From Ephemeroptericola cinctiostellae (GTDB taxonomy: Bacteria; Pseudomonadota; Gammaproteobacteria; Burkholderiales; Burkholderiaceae), in the NCBI RefSeq assembly GCF_003339525.1, contig NZ_CP031124.1, positions 2,294,001 to 2,358,000 on the forward strand: a stretch of DNA of 64,000 nucleotides. The letters run 5' to 3'. The translations under genes and the position numbers were made by a program. The notes below the pieces were generated by a model. The model worked only from the letters and a program-made list of their open reading frames with translations, made no database searches and was not told the origin of the DNA. Below, piece after piece: positions 27,589 through 37,513 of this stretch (positions are counted from its first letter, which is position 1; every line of letters starts with the position of its first letter).

Positions 27589-28188
27589 TCACACGAACAC
27601 CACCAACGCGGCCATCGCACCATGCGCACCCATGACCAAGCTTTGCTCGATGTCTGCTGTGCGCGATGAACCTGCGATGAAGCTGCCGAAACCGCGTTCT
27701 TCAATTTTTATCTGTGCATAGGCATCGCGCATGGTGTGCACCATGCGCTCACGCGGAACGACCATGACCAAACGTTGGCATAAAAAGTACAAAGAACGGC
27801 AATCAAGGTTCGCGTTGCTGACCCAGACCGAGGCATTTTCGGCGACCGCCAATTGACCGGCAACAATGGCGATATCGACATTTTGATGGTCATGAGGACT
27901 TTGCGATTGAGCTTGCAGTTCAGTGTGTGATTGTCCAGCGTTGTTGCCCTCCAGCAAATTCACAATCCGCCCTTGCCCTGCATCAGGCCAATGTGCTTTC
28001 ACCGCATCCAATACACTTTGACCTTCATTCACATACACGGCGCAGCCACCCAGTGTTTCAACCAAGGTCGAAAATTGCTGATGTGGGTCATCGTAGTGCA
28101 CAAAGACTGGCGCATGAATATCTGGCAATTCAACAGGGGCGGGGCGATTGGCACGAATGGTGTTTAAAATCTGTTCACGACTGCTCAT
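27589..28188 (-). CDS. lutC: Lactate utilization protein C (LUD domain)
   Basis: A 199-aa LUD-domain protein matching LutC/YkgG, one of three subunits of the LutABC L-lactate oxidation complex. It starts MSSREQILNTIRANRP and contains AVAENASVWVSNAN, LYFLCQRLVMVVPRE and FIAGSSRTADIEQSLVMGAHGA, the late stretch being the best conserved in the family. Its ATG overlaps the TGA of lutB (ATGA), so the two are translationally coupled. It is the last gene of the minus-strand lactate/glycolate block. Confidence 0.93.
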   Translation of the reverse strand: MSSREQILNTIRANRPAPVELPDIHAPVFVHYDDPHQQFSTLVETLGGCAVYVNEGQSVLDAVKAHWPDAGQGRIVNLLEGNNAGQSHTELQAQSQSPHDHQNVDIAIVAGQLAVAENASVWVSNANLDCRSLYFLCQRLVMVVPRERMVHTMRDAYAQIKIEERGFGSFIAGSSRTADIEQSLVMGAHGAMAALVVFV

Positions 28189-29570
28189 TTTTTATCTCCC
28201 TGCACTCTTTTCCGCATGATGTCTTTGAAGCTGTCTTTGGGCATGTCGGGCGTGGCACGACCGTATTTGTGCCACGCTGAGTTTTTCAGTAAGGCTTCGG
28301 GCACAATCGGAATGATGGTGCGCTGAACTTTGCCTGCAAAATCAAACAATGCGGGGTGTTTCATCATGAAACCTGCCGTTTGAATCGCCCATTTTTTGAG
28401 CCTTGGCACAGCATTGGCATCGAATGCTTTGGCGCGCTGGCCAACAAGTTGCTCATGCAGGTTGATTTTCACAGGGCATACATTGCTGCATGAGCCACAG
28501 GTGGTACAGGCGAAAGCCATGCTGGCGTGTTTTTTGATGTCGCGCGAAGGTCCAAGGGTCGAACCGATCGGGCCTGGAATGATGTAGCTGTAGCTCATGC
28601 CCGATGAACGGCGATAGACAGGGCAAGTGTTCATGCACGCGCCGCAGCGAATGCATTGCAAGCTTTTGCGAAACTCGCTGCTGCCCAAAATCGCACTGCG
28701 GCCGTTGTCGACAATCACGATGTGCATCTCACCGCCCTGCCGTGCTTGGTGAAAATGTGAGGTGTATGTGGTGATCGGCGAACCAATGGCAGAGCGTGCC
28801 AATAAACGTGTAAAAATGCCCAAGTGCTCCATTTTAGGAATGATTTTTTCAATGCCCATGCTGGAAATATGAATCGGTGGCAAGCTCACGCCAAGGTCGG
28901 CATTGCCCTCATTCGTACAGACCACCACGCCACCGGTCTCAGCAATGGCGAAGTTCACACCCGTCATGCCTGCATCTGCGGTCAAGAAATGTTCACGTAA
29001 ATTGGCGCGGGCAGCGTGCGTGAGGTAAGTCGGATCGCTGTTGCCATGCTCCGTGCCCATTTCTTTTTCAAACAACTCACCGATTTGCTCTTTTTTCAAA
29101 TGAATCGCAGGCATGACAATGTGGCTGGGTCGTTCGTGGCGCAGCTGCACAATCCGTTCGCCCAAATCGGTGTCGATGACCTCTATGCCACGCGCTTCAA
29201 GGTAAGGATTGAGGCCGCACTCTTCGGTCAACATGGATTTGGATTTGACCAATTTTTTCACATGTGCTGCGGCCAAAATGCCATGCACGATGGTGTTGTG
29301 CTCCTGTGCATCTTGGGCAAAATGCACGGTTACGCCATTGCTTTTGGCTTTATTGGCAAATTCAGCAAGGTATTCATCCAAACGCGACAATGTGTGTGCT
29401 TTGATCTGATCCGCCAAGGCACGCAGCTGTTCCCATTCAGGTAATTTTTCCGCTTGCGCATCACGTTTTTTGCGCACCCACCACACGGCCGAATCATGCC
29501 AACGGGCGTGTGGGCGGTCTTGCAAAAACTCAGCGGCGGCTTGTGGGTGCTTGATGTCATCGTCATGCAT
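28185..29570 (-). CDS. lutB: Lactate utilization iron-sulfur protein LutB
   Basis: A 461-aa protein with an N-terminal LUD domain (TGVNFAIAETGGVVVCTNEGN) and a C-terminal ferredoxin-type domain carrying two 4Fe-4S motifs: CIRCGACMNTCP and CTTCGSCSNVCP. LutB is the central subunit of the LutABC complex that oxidises L-lactate to pyruvate. It lies 1 bp after lutA and overlaps lutC by 4 bp. The end of the protein, after the second cluster, fits LutB rather than a simple ferredoxin. All cluster cysteines are intact. Confidence 0.94.
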   Translation of the reverse strand: MHDDDIKHPQAAAEFLQDRPHARWHDSAVWWVRKKRDAQAEKLPEWEQLRALADQIKAHTLSRLDEYLAEFANKAKSNGVTVHFAQDAQEHNTIVHGILAAAHVKKLVKSKSMLTEECGLNPYLEARGIEVIDTDLGERIVQLRHERPSHIVMPAIHLKKEQIGELFEKEMGTEHGNSDPTYLTHAARANLREHFLTADAGMTGVNFAIAETGGVVVCTNEGNADLGVSLPPIHISSMGIEKIIPKMEHLGIFTRLLARSAIGSPITTYTSHFHQARQGGEMHIVIVDNGRSAILGSSEFRKSLQCIRCGACMNTCPVYRRSSGMSYSYIIPGPIGSTLGPSRDIKKHASMAFACTTCGSCSNVCPVKINLHEQLVGQRAKAFDANAVPRLKKWAIQTAGFMMKHPALFDFAGKVQRTIIPIVPEALLKNSAWHKYGRATPDMPKDSFKDIMRKRVQGDKK

Positions 29571-29571
29571 G

Positions 29572-30321
29572 TCACTCTCCCCGTCCCGTTAAGATTTCGA
29601 CAATATGACGCGCACGCATCGGTGTGTTTTGTGCTTTGGCGATCGCACCCATGTGCATCAAGCACGATGAGTCTGCACCCACGATGTATGTTGCCCCTGT
29701 GGCTTGGTGTTGCGCCACGCGGTCTTGCCCCATCGCCACCGACACGGCGGGCTCATCCATGCAAAACGTGCCGCCGAAACCGCAACACTCATCAACGCGT
29801 TCGGGCGTTTTGACCACGATGCCATCCACCAAAGTTAAAATCGAAGCCAAGCGCGAGTGATACGGCAGTTGCAGTTCAGATGGCATCGCATGGTGCAAAG
29901 CGCGTAAACCATGACAGCTTTGATGAATCGACACGGTGTGCGGAAAAGACACTGCTTTCGGTAAGCGCGTGACGTTTAAAACCTCTTGCAGAAACTCAAT
30001 GATTTCATAGGTCTTCACTGCCACAGCCACGTAATTTGGATCAAGCTTTGATGCTTTTGTGGCGTATTTTTTGATGTGCGCCACACAGCTGCCCGACGGT
30101 GCAACGATGTAATCGTAGCCCTTAAATACGTTCGCAAAATGCGCTTCGGCTTGACACGCCCCTTTTAAATCGCCATTGTTCACCAACGGCTGACCGCAGC
30201 AGGTTTGTGCGAGTGGGTATTCGACTTCAATACCGTAACCTTCGAGCAATTCCAAACTCGCCATCGCCACATCGGGATACAACTCATTGACATAGCATGA
30301 AATAAATAAAGCGACTTTCAT
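29572..30321 (-). CDS. lutA: Lactate utilization protein A (CCG domain)
   Basis: A 249-aa protein of the LutA/YkgE family. It has two cysteine-rich CCG motifs, QTCCGQPLVNNGD near residue 60 and DECCGFGGTFCMDEPAVS near residue 190, as in heterodisulfide-reductase-like subunits, and begins MKVALFISCYVNELYPDVA with the first Cys pair member. It is the first gene of a tight lutA-lutB-lutC run (1-bp gap, then a 4-bp overlap). About 150 bp of sequence without a gene separates it from glcF upstream. Confidence 0.94.
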   Translation of the reverse strand: MKVALFISCYVNELYPDVAMASLELLEGYGIEVEYPLAQTCCGQPLVNNGDLKGACQAEAHFANVFKGYDYIVAPSGSCVAHIKKYATKASKLDPNYVAVAVKTYEIIEFLQEVLNVTRLPKAVSFPHTVSIHQSCHGLRALHHAMPSELQLPYHSRLASILTLVDGIVVKTPERVDECCGFGGTFCMDEPAVSVAMGQDRVAQHQATGATYIVGADSSCLMHMGAIAKAQNTPMRARHIVEILTGRGE

Positions 30322-30468
30322 GTGATTTCCTTGTTATTTTAAATTCATCAAAAAAAGCTTAATGTTTTTTGATACTTTATTTTTTGATGCTTTATTTTAT
30401 GGTCACAGCTCGATTTTGTGCGGGCTTTTTGCTCAAAATCACCAACTGAAACACCATAAAGTAAGTGA

Positions 30469-31761
30469 TTACTGTTGTGATTTAACCCGTGCATCTTCTG
30501 ACCAAACCGCATCCAACCATTCAACCCAATGCAACACAGGCACATTAGCGGCACTGGCGATTTGACCGATGCAACCGATGTTACTGCTCAACACGAATGC
30601 AACTTTATCCAGTTTCAAGTCATTGATTTTATTGTTTAACAACTGTTTTGACAGCTCAGGCTGTGTGATTGAATACGTCCCAGCAGAGCCACAACACAGG
30701 TGGGGGTTGATGCTCGGCGCAAGGCGCACGCCGATCTCAGTCAACAAACCGCTCACACTGCCTTTGAGCTTTTGGCCATGTTGCAAAGTGCACGGCTCAT
30801 GGTAGGCCACGTATTTCGCTGCATCAGGCAAGGCTTCAATTTTTATTTGCAAAGCATCTCGCACAGCAGGGTATTGAGTCAAAATCAACTGAACCACCTC
30901 TGAAACATCGCGCACAGCAGTACTGACCTTTTGTGCAGATGCGGCCTGCGCTTCATCGTGTTTGAACAAATGACCGTACTCTTTTAATTGCACGCCACAA
31001 CCTGAAGCATTCGACACCACCAAAGCATTCGGCTGCTTGGATAAAAACTCACCCCACATTTGAATGTTTCGCGCCGCCATCGCCCGTGCGCCCGCCGCAT
31101 CGTCGGTGTGCGCCGCAATCGCACCGCAACAGCCATCTTGCACCGTCTGCACCGTCACACCCCACGCCGTCAACAATCGCATGGTCGCCCGATTGATGTT
31201 CGGCGACATGGTGTTTTGCACACACCCTTGGTGAACAACCACGGTTAAATCAATGGGCTCAAGAGCCAACGGTGCAGACACGGTTGATGCCGACCATGCC
31301 GCAGGTTTCAATTTGGCCGCATACGTTGCAGGCAATGCTTTTTTCACCACAGAAGCCGCGCGCCATAACACACCAAATAAGGCAGGACGCGTCAACACAT
31401 GACGCAGCACCCCGAGTTTACTGCGTTCAGCCCACGCCCGCGTGTGATGTTGGCTCAAATGATCTCGCCCCCATTCCAATAAATGACCATACTGCACCCC
31501 CGATGGACACGTGGTTTCACACGAACGACAGGTTAAACAACGATCCAGATGCTGTTGCACCGAAGCCAAATCGGCTTGACCTTCGAGCATGTTTTTAATC
31601 TGATAAATCCGACCACGCGGACTGTCTTGCTCATCACCCAACACCCCATACGTCGGGCACGTGCCCAAACACATGCCGCAATGCACACAATCTTTGATGA
31701 TGTCACGGGCATCCAACGCCGCCGCATCGTTTTTCAACGCATCGGTTAAATTAAGGTACAT
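30469..31761 (-). CDS. glcF: Glycolate oxidase iron-sulfur subunit GlcF
   Basis: A 430-aa protein with two N-terminal 4Fe-4S motifs, CVHCGMCLGTCPTYG and CLTCRSCETTCPSG, and C-terminal CCG domains (DGCCGAIAAHTDD, LCCGSAGTYSIT). GlcF passes electrons from the flavin subunits to the quinone pool. The ATG at 31761 has GGAG eight bases upstream and begins MYLNLTDALKN, close to the family start; the longer frame is dropped. It overlaps the 3' end of glcE by 11 bp. Enzymes of this type oxidise glycolate and also D-lactate. Confidence 0.94.
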   Translation of the reverse strand: MYLNLTDALKNDAAALDARDIIKDCVHCGMCLGTCPTYGVLGDEQDSPRGRIYQIKNMLEGQADLASVQQHLDRCLTCRSCETTCPSGVQYGHLLEWGRDHLSQHHTRAWAERSKLGVLRHVLTRPALFGVLWRAASVVKKALPATYAAKLKPAAWSASTVSAPLALEPIDLTVVVHQGCVQNTMSPNINRATMRLLTAWGVTVQTVQDGCCGAIAAHTDDAAGARAMAARNIQMWGEFLSKQPNALVVSNASGCGVQLKEYGHLFKHDEAQAASAQKVSTAVRDVSEVVQLILTQYPAVRDALQIKIEALPDAAKYVAYHEPCTLQHGQKLKGSVSGLLTEIGVRLAPSINPHLCCGSAGTYSITQPELSKQLLNNKINDLKLDKVAFVLSSNIGCIGQIASAANVPVLHWVEWLDAVWSEDARVKSQQ

Positions 31762-32902
31762 GGTGCATCTCCACGGTCGCATGACCCGCATGAGTTACAG
31801 TGTCAAAGCGATGTCGATTAAAAATATGTTTCGGGTCAAATTGCATCTTCAGCGCGGCTTGCACACGCTGCTCATTGGACGCTGCCAATGCTGTCGGGTA
31901 CACACGCCCCGAAAGGGGAGTACGGTAGCACGTGGCATGACCGCCCGCTGCTTTGAATGGCATGGACAAATCCTCCACCGCCCACAACCAGCGCAACGCC
32001 CCACCCCACATTGCCAAGCCTGTGTCTGCATGCACCGTCAGACCATCCACGGCTGTGGGCAACACGGCACGCCACAAGGCATGTTCATCGCTTGGGCGGG
32101 CACTAAAATATGGCAGGGACTGCTCCTGCAACGCCCCCCAAAAAGCCACCGCCTCAGCCTCGTCAACACGAGCAAATGAACCACCCACGCACTCATATGC
32201 CCAGCCATCCAACATCACGACACCCGCACTGACTGCAGCCGCCATGCCCGCCAAACGCACCGTTAAAACCCCATTCAGCCACGCCGAACCTGTGACCGCA
32301 ATCGGTTTCACCAAAAAGCGGCGACACAACACTTGCGCTGAACGAAAATCACAGCTCAAACGCAGGGTCAACACCGCCTTCGGCTGAGGCAAGACCTTCA
32401 GCGACACCTGCGTCATCAAACCCAAAGTTCCTCTGCTGCCCACCAACAGGCGAGACAAATCATAGCCCGCCACATTTTTCATGACCTGCCCACCCAACTT
32501 AAGCAACTCGCCTTGCGCATTCAACAGGTGTGCGCCGAGCACATAATCCCGAATGCCGCCGACATACAAACGCGCCGCGCCCGTCAAACCTGCATTGACC
32601 ACGCCGCCCACCGTTGCCCCCTGTGCCACGAAAGGGGGCTCAAAAGGTAAACATTGTTGTCGCTCATCCAATGCACGCACCAACTCCGCCCACGGTGTGC
32701 CCGCCCGAACCGTCACCACCAATTCGGTGGGTTCGTAGCTGACAATGCCCGTGTGTGCACGGGTGTCCAAAACATCGCCCACACACGTGCCGTAAAAATC
32801 TTTCGTCCCCGCGCCGCGTATGCGCAACGGCGTTCCACTGGCCTGCGCCTCATGAATCCGCATTTGCCACGCGCTCACTGTGTCGCTCATCTCAACATTC
32901 AT
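31751..32902 (-). CDS. glcE: Glycolate oxidase FAD-binding subunit GlcE
   Basis: A 383-aa FAD-binding PCMH-type protein. The FAD-binding part shows LRIRGAGTKDFYG, EPTELVVTVRAGTPWAEL, ATVGGVVNAGLTGAARLYVGGIRDYVLG and GYDLSRLLVGSRGTLGLMTQ. It is smaller than GlcD and lacks its C-terminal substrate domain, as is normal for GlcE. Its ATG follows the glcD TAA with no gap (TAAATG), and GAGG lies six bases before it within the end of glcD. It overlaps glcF by 11 bp. Confidence 0.93.
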   Translation of the reverse strand: MNVEMSDTVSAWQMRIHEAQASGTPLRIRGAGTKDFYGTCVGDVLDTRAHTGIVSYEPTELVVTVRAGTPWAELVRALDERQQCLPFEPPFVAQGATVGGVVNAGLTGAARLYVGGIRDYVLGAHLLNAQGELLKLGGQVMKNVAGYDLSRLLVGSRGTLGLMTQVSLKVLPQPKAVLTLRLSCDFRSAQVLCRRFLVKPIAVTGSAWLNGVLTVRLAGMAAAVSAGVVMLDGWAYECVGGSFARVDEAEAVAFWGALQEQSLPYFSARPSDEHALWRAVLPTAVDGLTVHADTGLAMWGGALRWLWAVEDLSMPFKAAGGHATCYRTPLSGRVYPTALAASNEQRVQAALKMQFDPKHIFNRHRFDTVTHAGHATVEMHHVP

Positions 32903-34378
32903 TTAGAACCTCGGTAAATCAGGAAAAGGCATCTCGCCATGGTGCACATGCATGCGGCCAAATTCAGCACAGCGGTGCAAAGTCGGAATCGCTTTATCTG
33001 CATTGAGCAAACCAGGGGGATCAAACGCCGCCTTCACCGCCCACATCGCACCGCGCTCCTCATCTGTAAACTGCATGCACATGTGGCCAATTTTCTCCAA
33101 CCCCACACCGTGCTCACCCGTGATCGTGCCGCCCAAAGCAATCGACGCTTCTAAAATTTTCGCACCGAAATGTTCCGCTCGCTCCACTTCATCGGGATCT
33201 GCACCATTGAACAAAATCATCGGGTGCATGTTGCCATCGCCCGCGTGAAACACATTCAAGCATTGCAAACCAAATTCTTGCTCCATCGCGGCAATTGCCG
33301 TTAAAATCCGCCCCAAACTTTTACGCGGAATCGTTCCATCCATGCAGTAATAATCAGGCGCCAGCCGTGCGGCAGCAGGAAATGCCGATTTCCGCCCTGC
33401 CCAGAACTTCAACCGCTCGGCTTCATTTTGCGAGACCTGCAAGCGCGTGGCGCCCGCTTCTCGCAATATTTGACTCATCGCCGCAATCTCTTGCGCCACC
33501 ACATCGGGCTCACCATCGGACTCACACAACAACAAGGCCGCCGCTTCCAAATCATAACCCGCGTGCAAATACGCCTCGACCGCCGCCGTGCTCGCCGCAT
33601 CCATCATTTCTAAGCCTGCGGGAATCAAACCCGCTGCAATCACATTCGCCACCGCATCCGCCGCCGATTGCACGGTGGGGAACGACGCCAAAATCACCTC
33701 TGCGTGGCGTGGCTTCGGTACAAGTTTCACCCACACCGTCGTCACCACGCCAAGCATGCCCTCTGAACCGATGAACACGGGCAACAAATCCAAACCCACG
33801 GCATCAGGCGCCAGTCCACCCAACTCAATCACCTCACCACTCATCAACATGACGCGAACTTTGAGGACATTGTGCACGGTCAAGCCGTATTTCAAACAAT
33901 GCACACCACCCGAGTTTTCTGCGACATTGCCACCAATTGAACAGGCAATTTGTGATGATGGATCGGGGGCGTAATACAAACCATGTACGGCTGCCGCCTC
34001 AGAAATCGCCGCATTGCGCACACCCGCTTGCACACACGCCACGCCATTGTCACCATCCACCTCAATGATGCAGTTGAATTTGCTCATCACCAACAGCACC
34101 GCGCCCGCGCTCGGCGTCGCTCCGCCCGACAGCCCAGTGCCTGCACCGCGCGTGACCACGCCGATGTTCAGCGCAGAGCATGCGCACAGCAACGCTTTTA
34201 ATTGTGTTTCATTTTCAGGTAAGACCACACACAGTGGCAATTGTTTAAACATCGTCAGCGCATCCGCTTCAAACGGTCGCATGCGGTCATTTTGACTGAT
34301 GATGTTCGCACTGGGCATGTGCGGTGCAAGTGCTCGCAACAAAGAAGACAGCGCAGAAGAGGTCACATCGGTGTTCAT
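32903..34378 (-). CDS. glcD: Glycolate/D-lactate oxidase FAD-linked subunit GlcD
   Basis: A 491-aa FAD-linked oxidase. The PCMH domain shows GVVTRGAGTGLSGGATPSAG, CVQAGVRNAAISEAA, GLYYAPDPSSQIACSIGGNVAENSGG and VFIGSEGMLGVVT; the C-terminal oxidase domain has NVFHAGDGNMHPMILF and ITGEHGVGLEKIGHM, which hold the catalytic His and metal ligands. The ATG at 34378 is chosen because AAAGGG lies shortly upstream and the length fits GlcD (about 499 aa). It is the first of the glcD-glcE-glcF run. With the permease next to it, D-lactate is as likely a substrate as glycolate. Confidence 0.94.
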   Translation of the reverse strand: MNTDVTSSALSSLLRALAPHMPSANIISQNDRMRPFEADALTMFKQLPLCVVLPENETQLKALLCACSALNIGVVTRGAGTGLSGGATPSAGAVLLVMSKFNCIIEVDGDNGVACVQAGVRNAAISEAAAVHGLYYAPDPSSQIACSIGGNVAENSGGVHCLKYGLTVHNVLKVRVMLMSGEVIELGGLAPDAVGLDLLPVFIGSEGMLGVVTTVWVKLVPKPRHAEVILASFPTVQSAADAVANVIAAGLIPAGLEMMDAASTAAVEAYLHAGYDLEAAALLLCESDGEPDVVAQEIAAMSQILREAGATRLQVSQNEAERLKFWAGRKSAFPAAARLAPDYYCMDGTIPRKSLGRILTAIAAMEQEFGLQCLNVFHAGDGNMHPMILFNGADPDEVERAEHFGAKILEASIALGGTITGEHGVGLEKIGHMCMQFTDEERGAMWAVKAAFDPPGLLNADKAIPTLHRCAEFGRMHVHHGEMPFPDLPRF

Positions 34379-34550
34379 GGTGCACCCTTTAATCATGCTA
34401 AAAAAAAGCAATTCAATGCTTTTTTTAAATATTCGTTCATCGATTTGAAGTGAGGGCATTGATCTAACAACACAAAGCCTCATTCAAATCGAAACATCAT
34501 TCTGGAAAAATCATCTGGAAAAAGTAAAACCTCACTTTTTCCTTTTTCCC

Positions 34551-36182
34551 TTAAAAATAATAAGCCATCACATAAGTCATGATACCAATAAACGTTGCAA
34601 AAATTAAACTGTGTTTCACCGTAAAGCGGAACAAATCTGATTCACGTCCCGCCAAACCAACTGCCGCTGCGGCAATGGCAATGGATTGTGGTGAAATCAT
34701 TTTGCCCGTCACACCGCCTGTGGTATTGGCTGCCACCAACAGCGTGTCATTGACACCGATTTGATGCGCTGTGGTTTGCTGTAAAGAACTGAACAATGCA
34801 TTCGATGAGGTGTCCGAACCCGTCAAGAACACGCCCAGCCAACCAATGAACGGCGAAAAGAAGGGGAACATTTTACCCGTACCCGCCAACAACAATGCCA
34901 AAGTCGATGACAAACCCGAATACTTCGCCACGAAAGCAAAAGCCAACACCATGCCAATCGATAAAATCGGTTTCTTCAACTCGCCCACCGTTTCACCGAG
35001 CAATTGCACACCATCACGGGCTTTCATTTTCAACAGCAACATGCTCAATAACGCCGCAATAAAAATCGCCGTACCCGTCGCAGACAACACATCAAATTTC
35101 AAAATCGCATTGTAAACAGGCTCTGCTGGGTTGGTGATCGGCGCAGCGGTGGCAACCATTTTATGCAAACCTGGGATTTCATACTGAATCACGGTGTCAT
35201 ACAGCGCACCGCCTTTGGCAAACATGGCTTTGAATGGTTTCAATGTCCAAATGCTCACCATAACAGTCAAAATGACAAAAGGCATCCACGCTTTAACCAC
35301 TTCACCAGCAGTATGGCGGTGGGCATCAACAGCGGTTTTTTCAACATTTTCAAAACGGAAAATATTTTTAGGCTGCCAAAATTTCAAGAACACAGTCAAA
35401 CAAATCAAGCTGACCAAAGCCGAGGTGATGTCTGGTAACTCAGGGCCAAGCAAATGCGAAGTGAAATACTGTGTGACTGCAAATGAAATGCCCGCCACCA
35501 ACAACGCTGGCCAAGTTTCACGAATGCCTTTGATGCCATCCATCATTGCAATCAACCAAAAAGGCACGATTGTGGCCAAAATCGGCAATTGCAAACCAAC
35601 GACCTTACCAATTTCAACAGGATCGATGTTGGTGATTTTACCCGCCGTGATGATGGGTACACCCATCGCACCGAAGGCCACAGGTGCGGTGTTGGCAATC
35701 AAGCACAAGCCTGCTGCGTACAAAGGATTAAAGCCCAAACCAACCAACAAGGCTGCAGTAATCGCCACGGGTGCACCAAAGCCCGCTGCACCTTCAAGGA
35801 AAGCACCGAAGCAAAAGCCGACCAAAATCATTTGTAAACGCTGATCTTCAGTGACGGACAAAATGGACGAGCGAATCACATCAAACTGACCCGTTTTCAC
35901 CGTGATTTTGTACAAAAACACTGCGGCAATGATGATCCACGCAATCGGCCACAAACCATAAGCAAAACCATAACCTGCTGCGGCGAACGCCATGTTCACT
36001 GGCATTTTATAAAAGAACAAAGCAATCACCAGCGCGATGGTGACGGTCAGCGTGCCTGCGACGTAACCTTTTAGACGAAATACCGCCAAAGCCAAAAAGA
36101 AAAAAATGATCGGAATGGCTGCAACGAGCGAGGACAGCCACAAGTTATTGAGGGGGTCATACGATTGGATCCATGGGGTCAT
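34551..36182 (-). CDS. lctP: L-lactate permease family transporter (LctP/LldP/GlcA)
   Basis: A 543-aa polytopic symporter with 12 or more membrane segments, starting [22 protein letters not shown], a start typical of this family. Conserved stretches include [29 protein letters not shown] and [16 protein letters not shown]. Members take up lactate or glycolate with protons. It heads the minus-strand block glcDEF-lutABC, whose enzymes use exactly these substrates, and is divergent from a LysR-type regulator, the likely controller. Confidence 0.95.
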   Translation of the reverse strand: MTPWIQSYDPLNNLWLSSLVAAIPIIFFFLALAVFRLKGYVAGTLTVTIALVIALFFYKMPVNMAFAAAGYGFAYGLWPIAWIIIAAVFLYKITVKTGQFDVIRSSILSVTEDQRLQMILVGFCFGAFLEGAAGFGAPVAITAALLVGLGFNPLYAAGLCLIANTAPVAFGAMGVPIITAGKITNIDPVEIGKVVGLQLPILATIVPFWLIAMMDGIKGIRETWPALLVAGISFAVTQYFTSHLLGPELPDITSALVSLICLTVFLKFWQPKNIFRFENVEKTAVDAHRHTAGEVVKAWMPFVILTVMVSIWTLKPFKAMFAKGGALYDTVIQYEIPGLHKMVATAAPITNPAEPVYNAILKFDVLSATGTAIFIAALLSMLLLKMKARDGVQLLGETVGELKKPILSIGMVLAFAFVAKYSGLSSTLALLLAGTGKMFPFFSPFIGWLGVFLTGSDTSSNALFSSLQQTTAHQIGVNDTLLVAANTTGGVTGKMISPQSIAIAAAAVGLAGRESDLFRFTVKHSLIFATFIGIMTYVMAYYF

Positions 36183-36251
36183 GGTTTGTCTCCTGTGTTT
36201 TATATATGAATTGAAGCTGTCGCATTATATGCCCGCCAAATTTGCATAAAA

Positions 36252-36288
36252 ATGATATAAAATCATAGAAAACATTCTATTTTGGAAT
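36252..36288. promoter_or_regulatory. Candidate LysR-type operator dyads between lctP and lysR
   Basis: ATGAT-N5-ATCAT at 36252-36266 fits the T-N11-A pattern of LysR boxes, and ATTC-N7-GAAT at 36274-36288 is a second dyad just upstream of the LysR ATG at 36293. Both lie in the 110-bp divergent gap. Binding is inferred from pattern and position. Confidence 0.5.
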
Positions 36289-36292
36289 AATT

Positions 36293-37189
36293 ATGAACAT
36301 CCGAGCCATGCGTGCGTTTGTCGAGTTGGTCAAACAAAAAAGCGTCACTGAAGCCGCCAATGCCCTGTGCGTGACCCAGCCCACGATCAGTAAACTGGTC
36401 AAACAGCTTGAATTGGAATTGAATTTACCTTTAATGATTCGGCATGGGCATAAATTTGAACTCACACCCGCTGGGCAGCTGGTGTTTGACCAAGGCTCGT
36501 CCATCCTCAAACAGATGAAACACTTAAACGAAGCCGTCAATGAGTTTCACACACAAGAAACAGGTATTTTGAAACTGGGCATGCCGGCCACAGTGGGCAG
36601 TTTCTTTTTTAATGAGATTTTGAGCACATTTCATGCACGTTATCCGCGCATCCAAATACAGCTCATTGAAGATGGCTCCGAAGTGGTCGCACCGATGGTG
36701 CTGTCAGGCAAACTGGATGTCGGCGTGTCCATGCTGCCCGTCACCACTGAACTGGCGACGCGGGCTTTTATTTACGATGACTTGTATTTTGTTTCGCGCA
36801 AACCGTCGGTGTGGCAACAGTTCTCAGAAGTGTATTTGACCGACATTCGTGATGCTGAATTTGTGCTGTTCAGTGAAAGCTTCAGCATCACCCAACGCCT
36901 GATTCACGGTTTCGCCATGCGTCAACAAACGCTGAAATTCAACGAACGCAGCGCCCATTGGAAATTCTTGGTGTCTTTGGTCGAAGCCAGTGACCGCTGC
37001 ACCGTGCTCCCAACCACCATGGCCAATGAACTGGATGACGCTGTTTTTCACAAAGCGCGCATCCTTGATGTGGAGCAAAATTGGCATTTGGCGATGGTCT
37101 GGTCAAACACCCGTCACATCAGCCGCCCATTGCGGGTATGGCTGGAATTGTGCGAGGCCATGTTACCGCGGGTGATTGAAAAAAGCTAA
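36293..37189 (+). CDS. LysR family regulator divergent from lctP
   Basis: A 298-aa LysR-type regulator. The N-terminal winged HTH is MNIRAMRAFVELVKQKSVTEAANALCVTQPTISKLVKQLE-like (shown in part as VTEAANALCVTQPTISKL), followed by a linker helix and a ligand-binding domain starting near residue 90 (ETGILKLGMPATVGSFF). It is divergent from the lactate permease gene with 110 bp between starts, and two dyads lie in that gap, so it probably controls the lactate/glycolate block. A degenerate copy of its last 40 codons lies at about 40556-40688. Confidence 0.9.
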   Translation: MNIRAMRAFVELVKQKSVTEAANALCVTQPTISKLVKQLELELNLPLMIRHGHKFELTPAGQLVFDQGSSILKQMKHLNEAVNEFHTQETGILKLGMPATVGSFFFNEILSTFHARYPRIQIQLIEDGSEVVAPMVLSGKLDVGVSMLPVTTELATRAFIYDDLYFVSRKPSVWQQFSEVYLTDIRDAEFVLFSESFSITQRLIHGFAMRQQTLKFNERSAHWKFLVSLVEASDRCTVLPTTMANELDDAVFHKARILDVEQNWHLAMVWSNTRHISRPLRVWLELCEAMLPRVIEKS

Positions 37190-37513
37190 GACGTTCGAAG
37201 TGGTTCTGTGTTTCAGCATGCCGTCAACAGCAGTGGACAATTGAAGTGGGCATCACCTTGGACAACCTGCGGCATGGCTTGTATCAGGGGCTAGGTGACA
37301 GGTTTCGCTCTCGGAATCCATCAGTGCGTAATGAAAAAATGACCATCAATGGACACCACAGACCATCATTTCAATGCGTCGGCTTTCCGTGTGATGCCAC
37401 CATGTTTGACATGACTCAAACACTCCCAAGCAACTTAAACAACTTCAATTCAGATCAAAAAATCACCACACGTAAACAGTGAACAACAAAGGGCAAAGAC
37501 AAAGGGCAAACAT
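37190..37513. other. 324-bp gap without a supported gene
   Basis: A 78-codon plus-strand frame at 37246-37482 has no ribosome site and no likeness I recognise, so it is not called. The region may be decayed coding sequence, as it is flanked by a LysR gene whose 3' end also occurs as a pseudogene 3.4 kb away. AAAGGGCAAA occurs twice near 37489-37510. Confidence 0.4.

Noticed and set aside
37246..37482. 78-codon plus-strand frame after the LysR gene
   Set aside because: No Shine-Dalgarno and no recognisable likeness; left as non-coding or decayed sequence.
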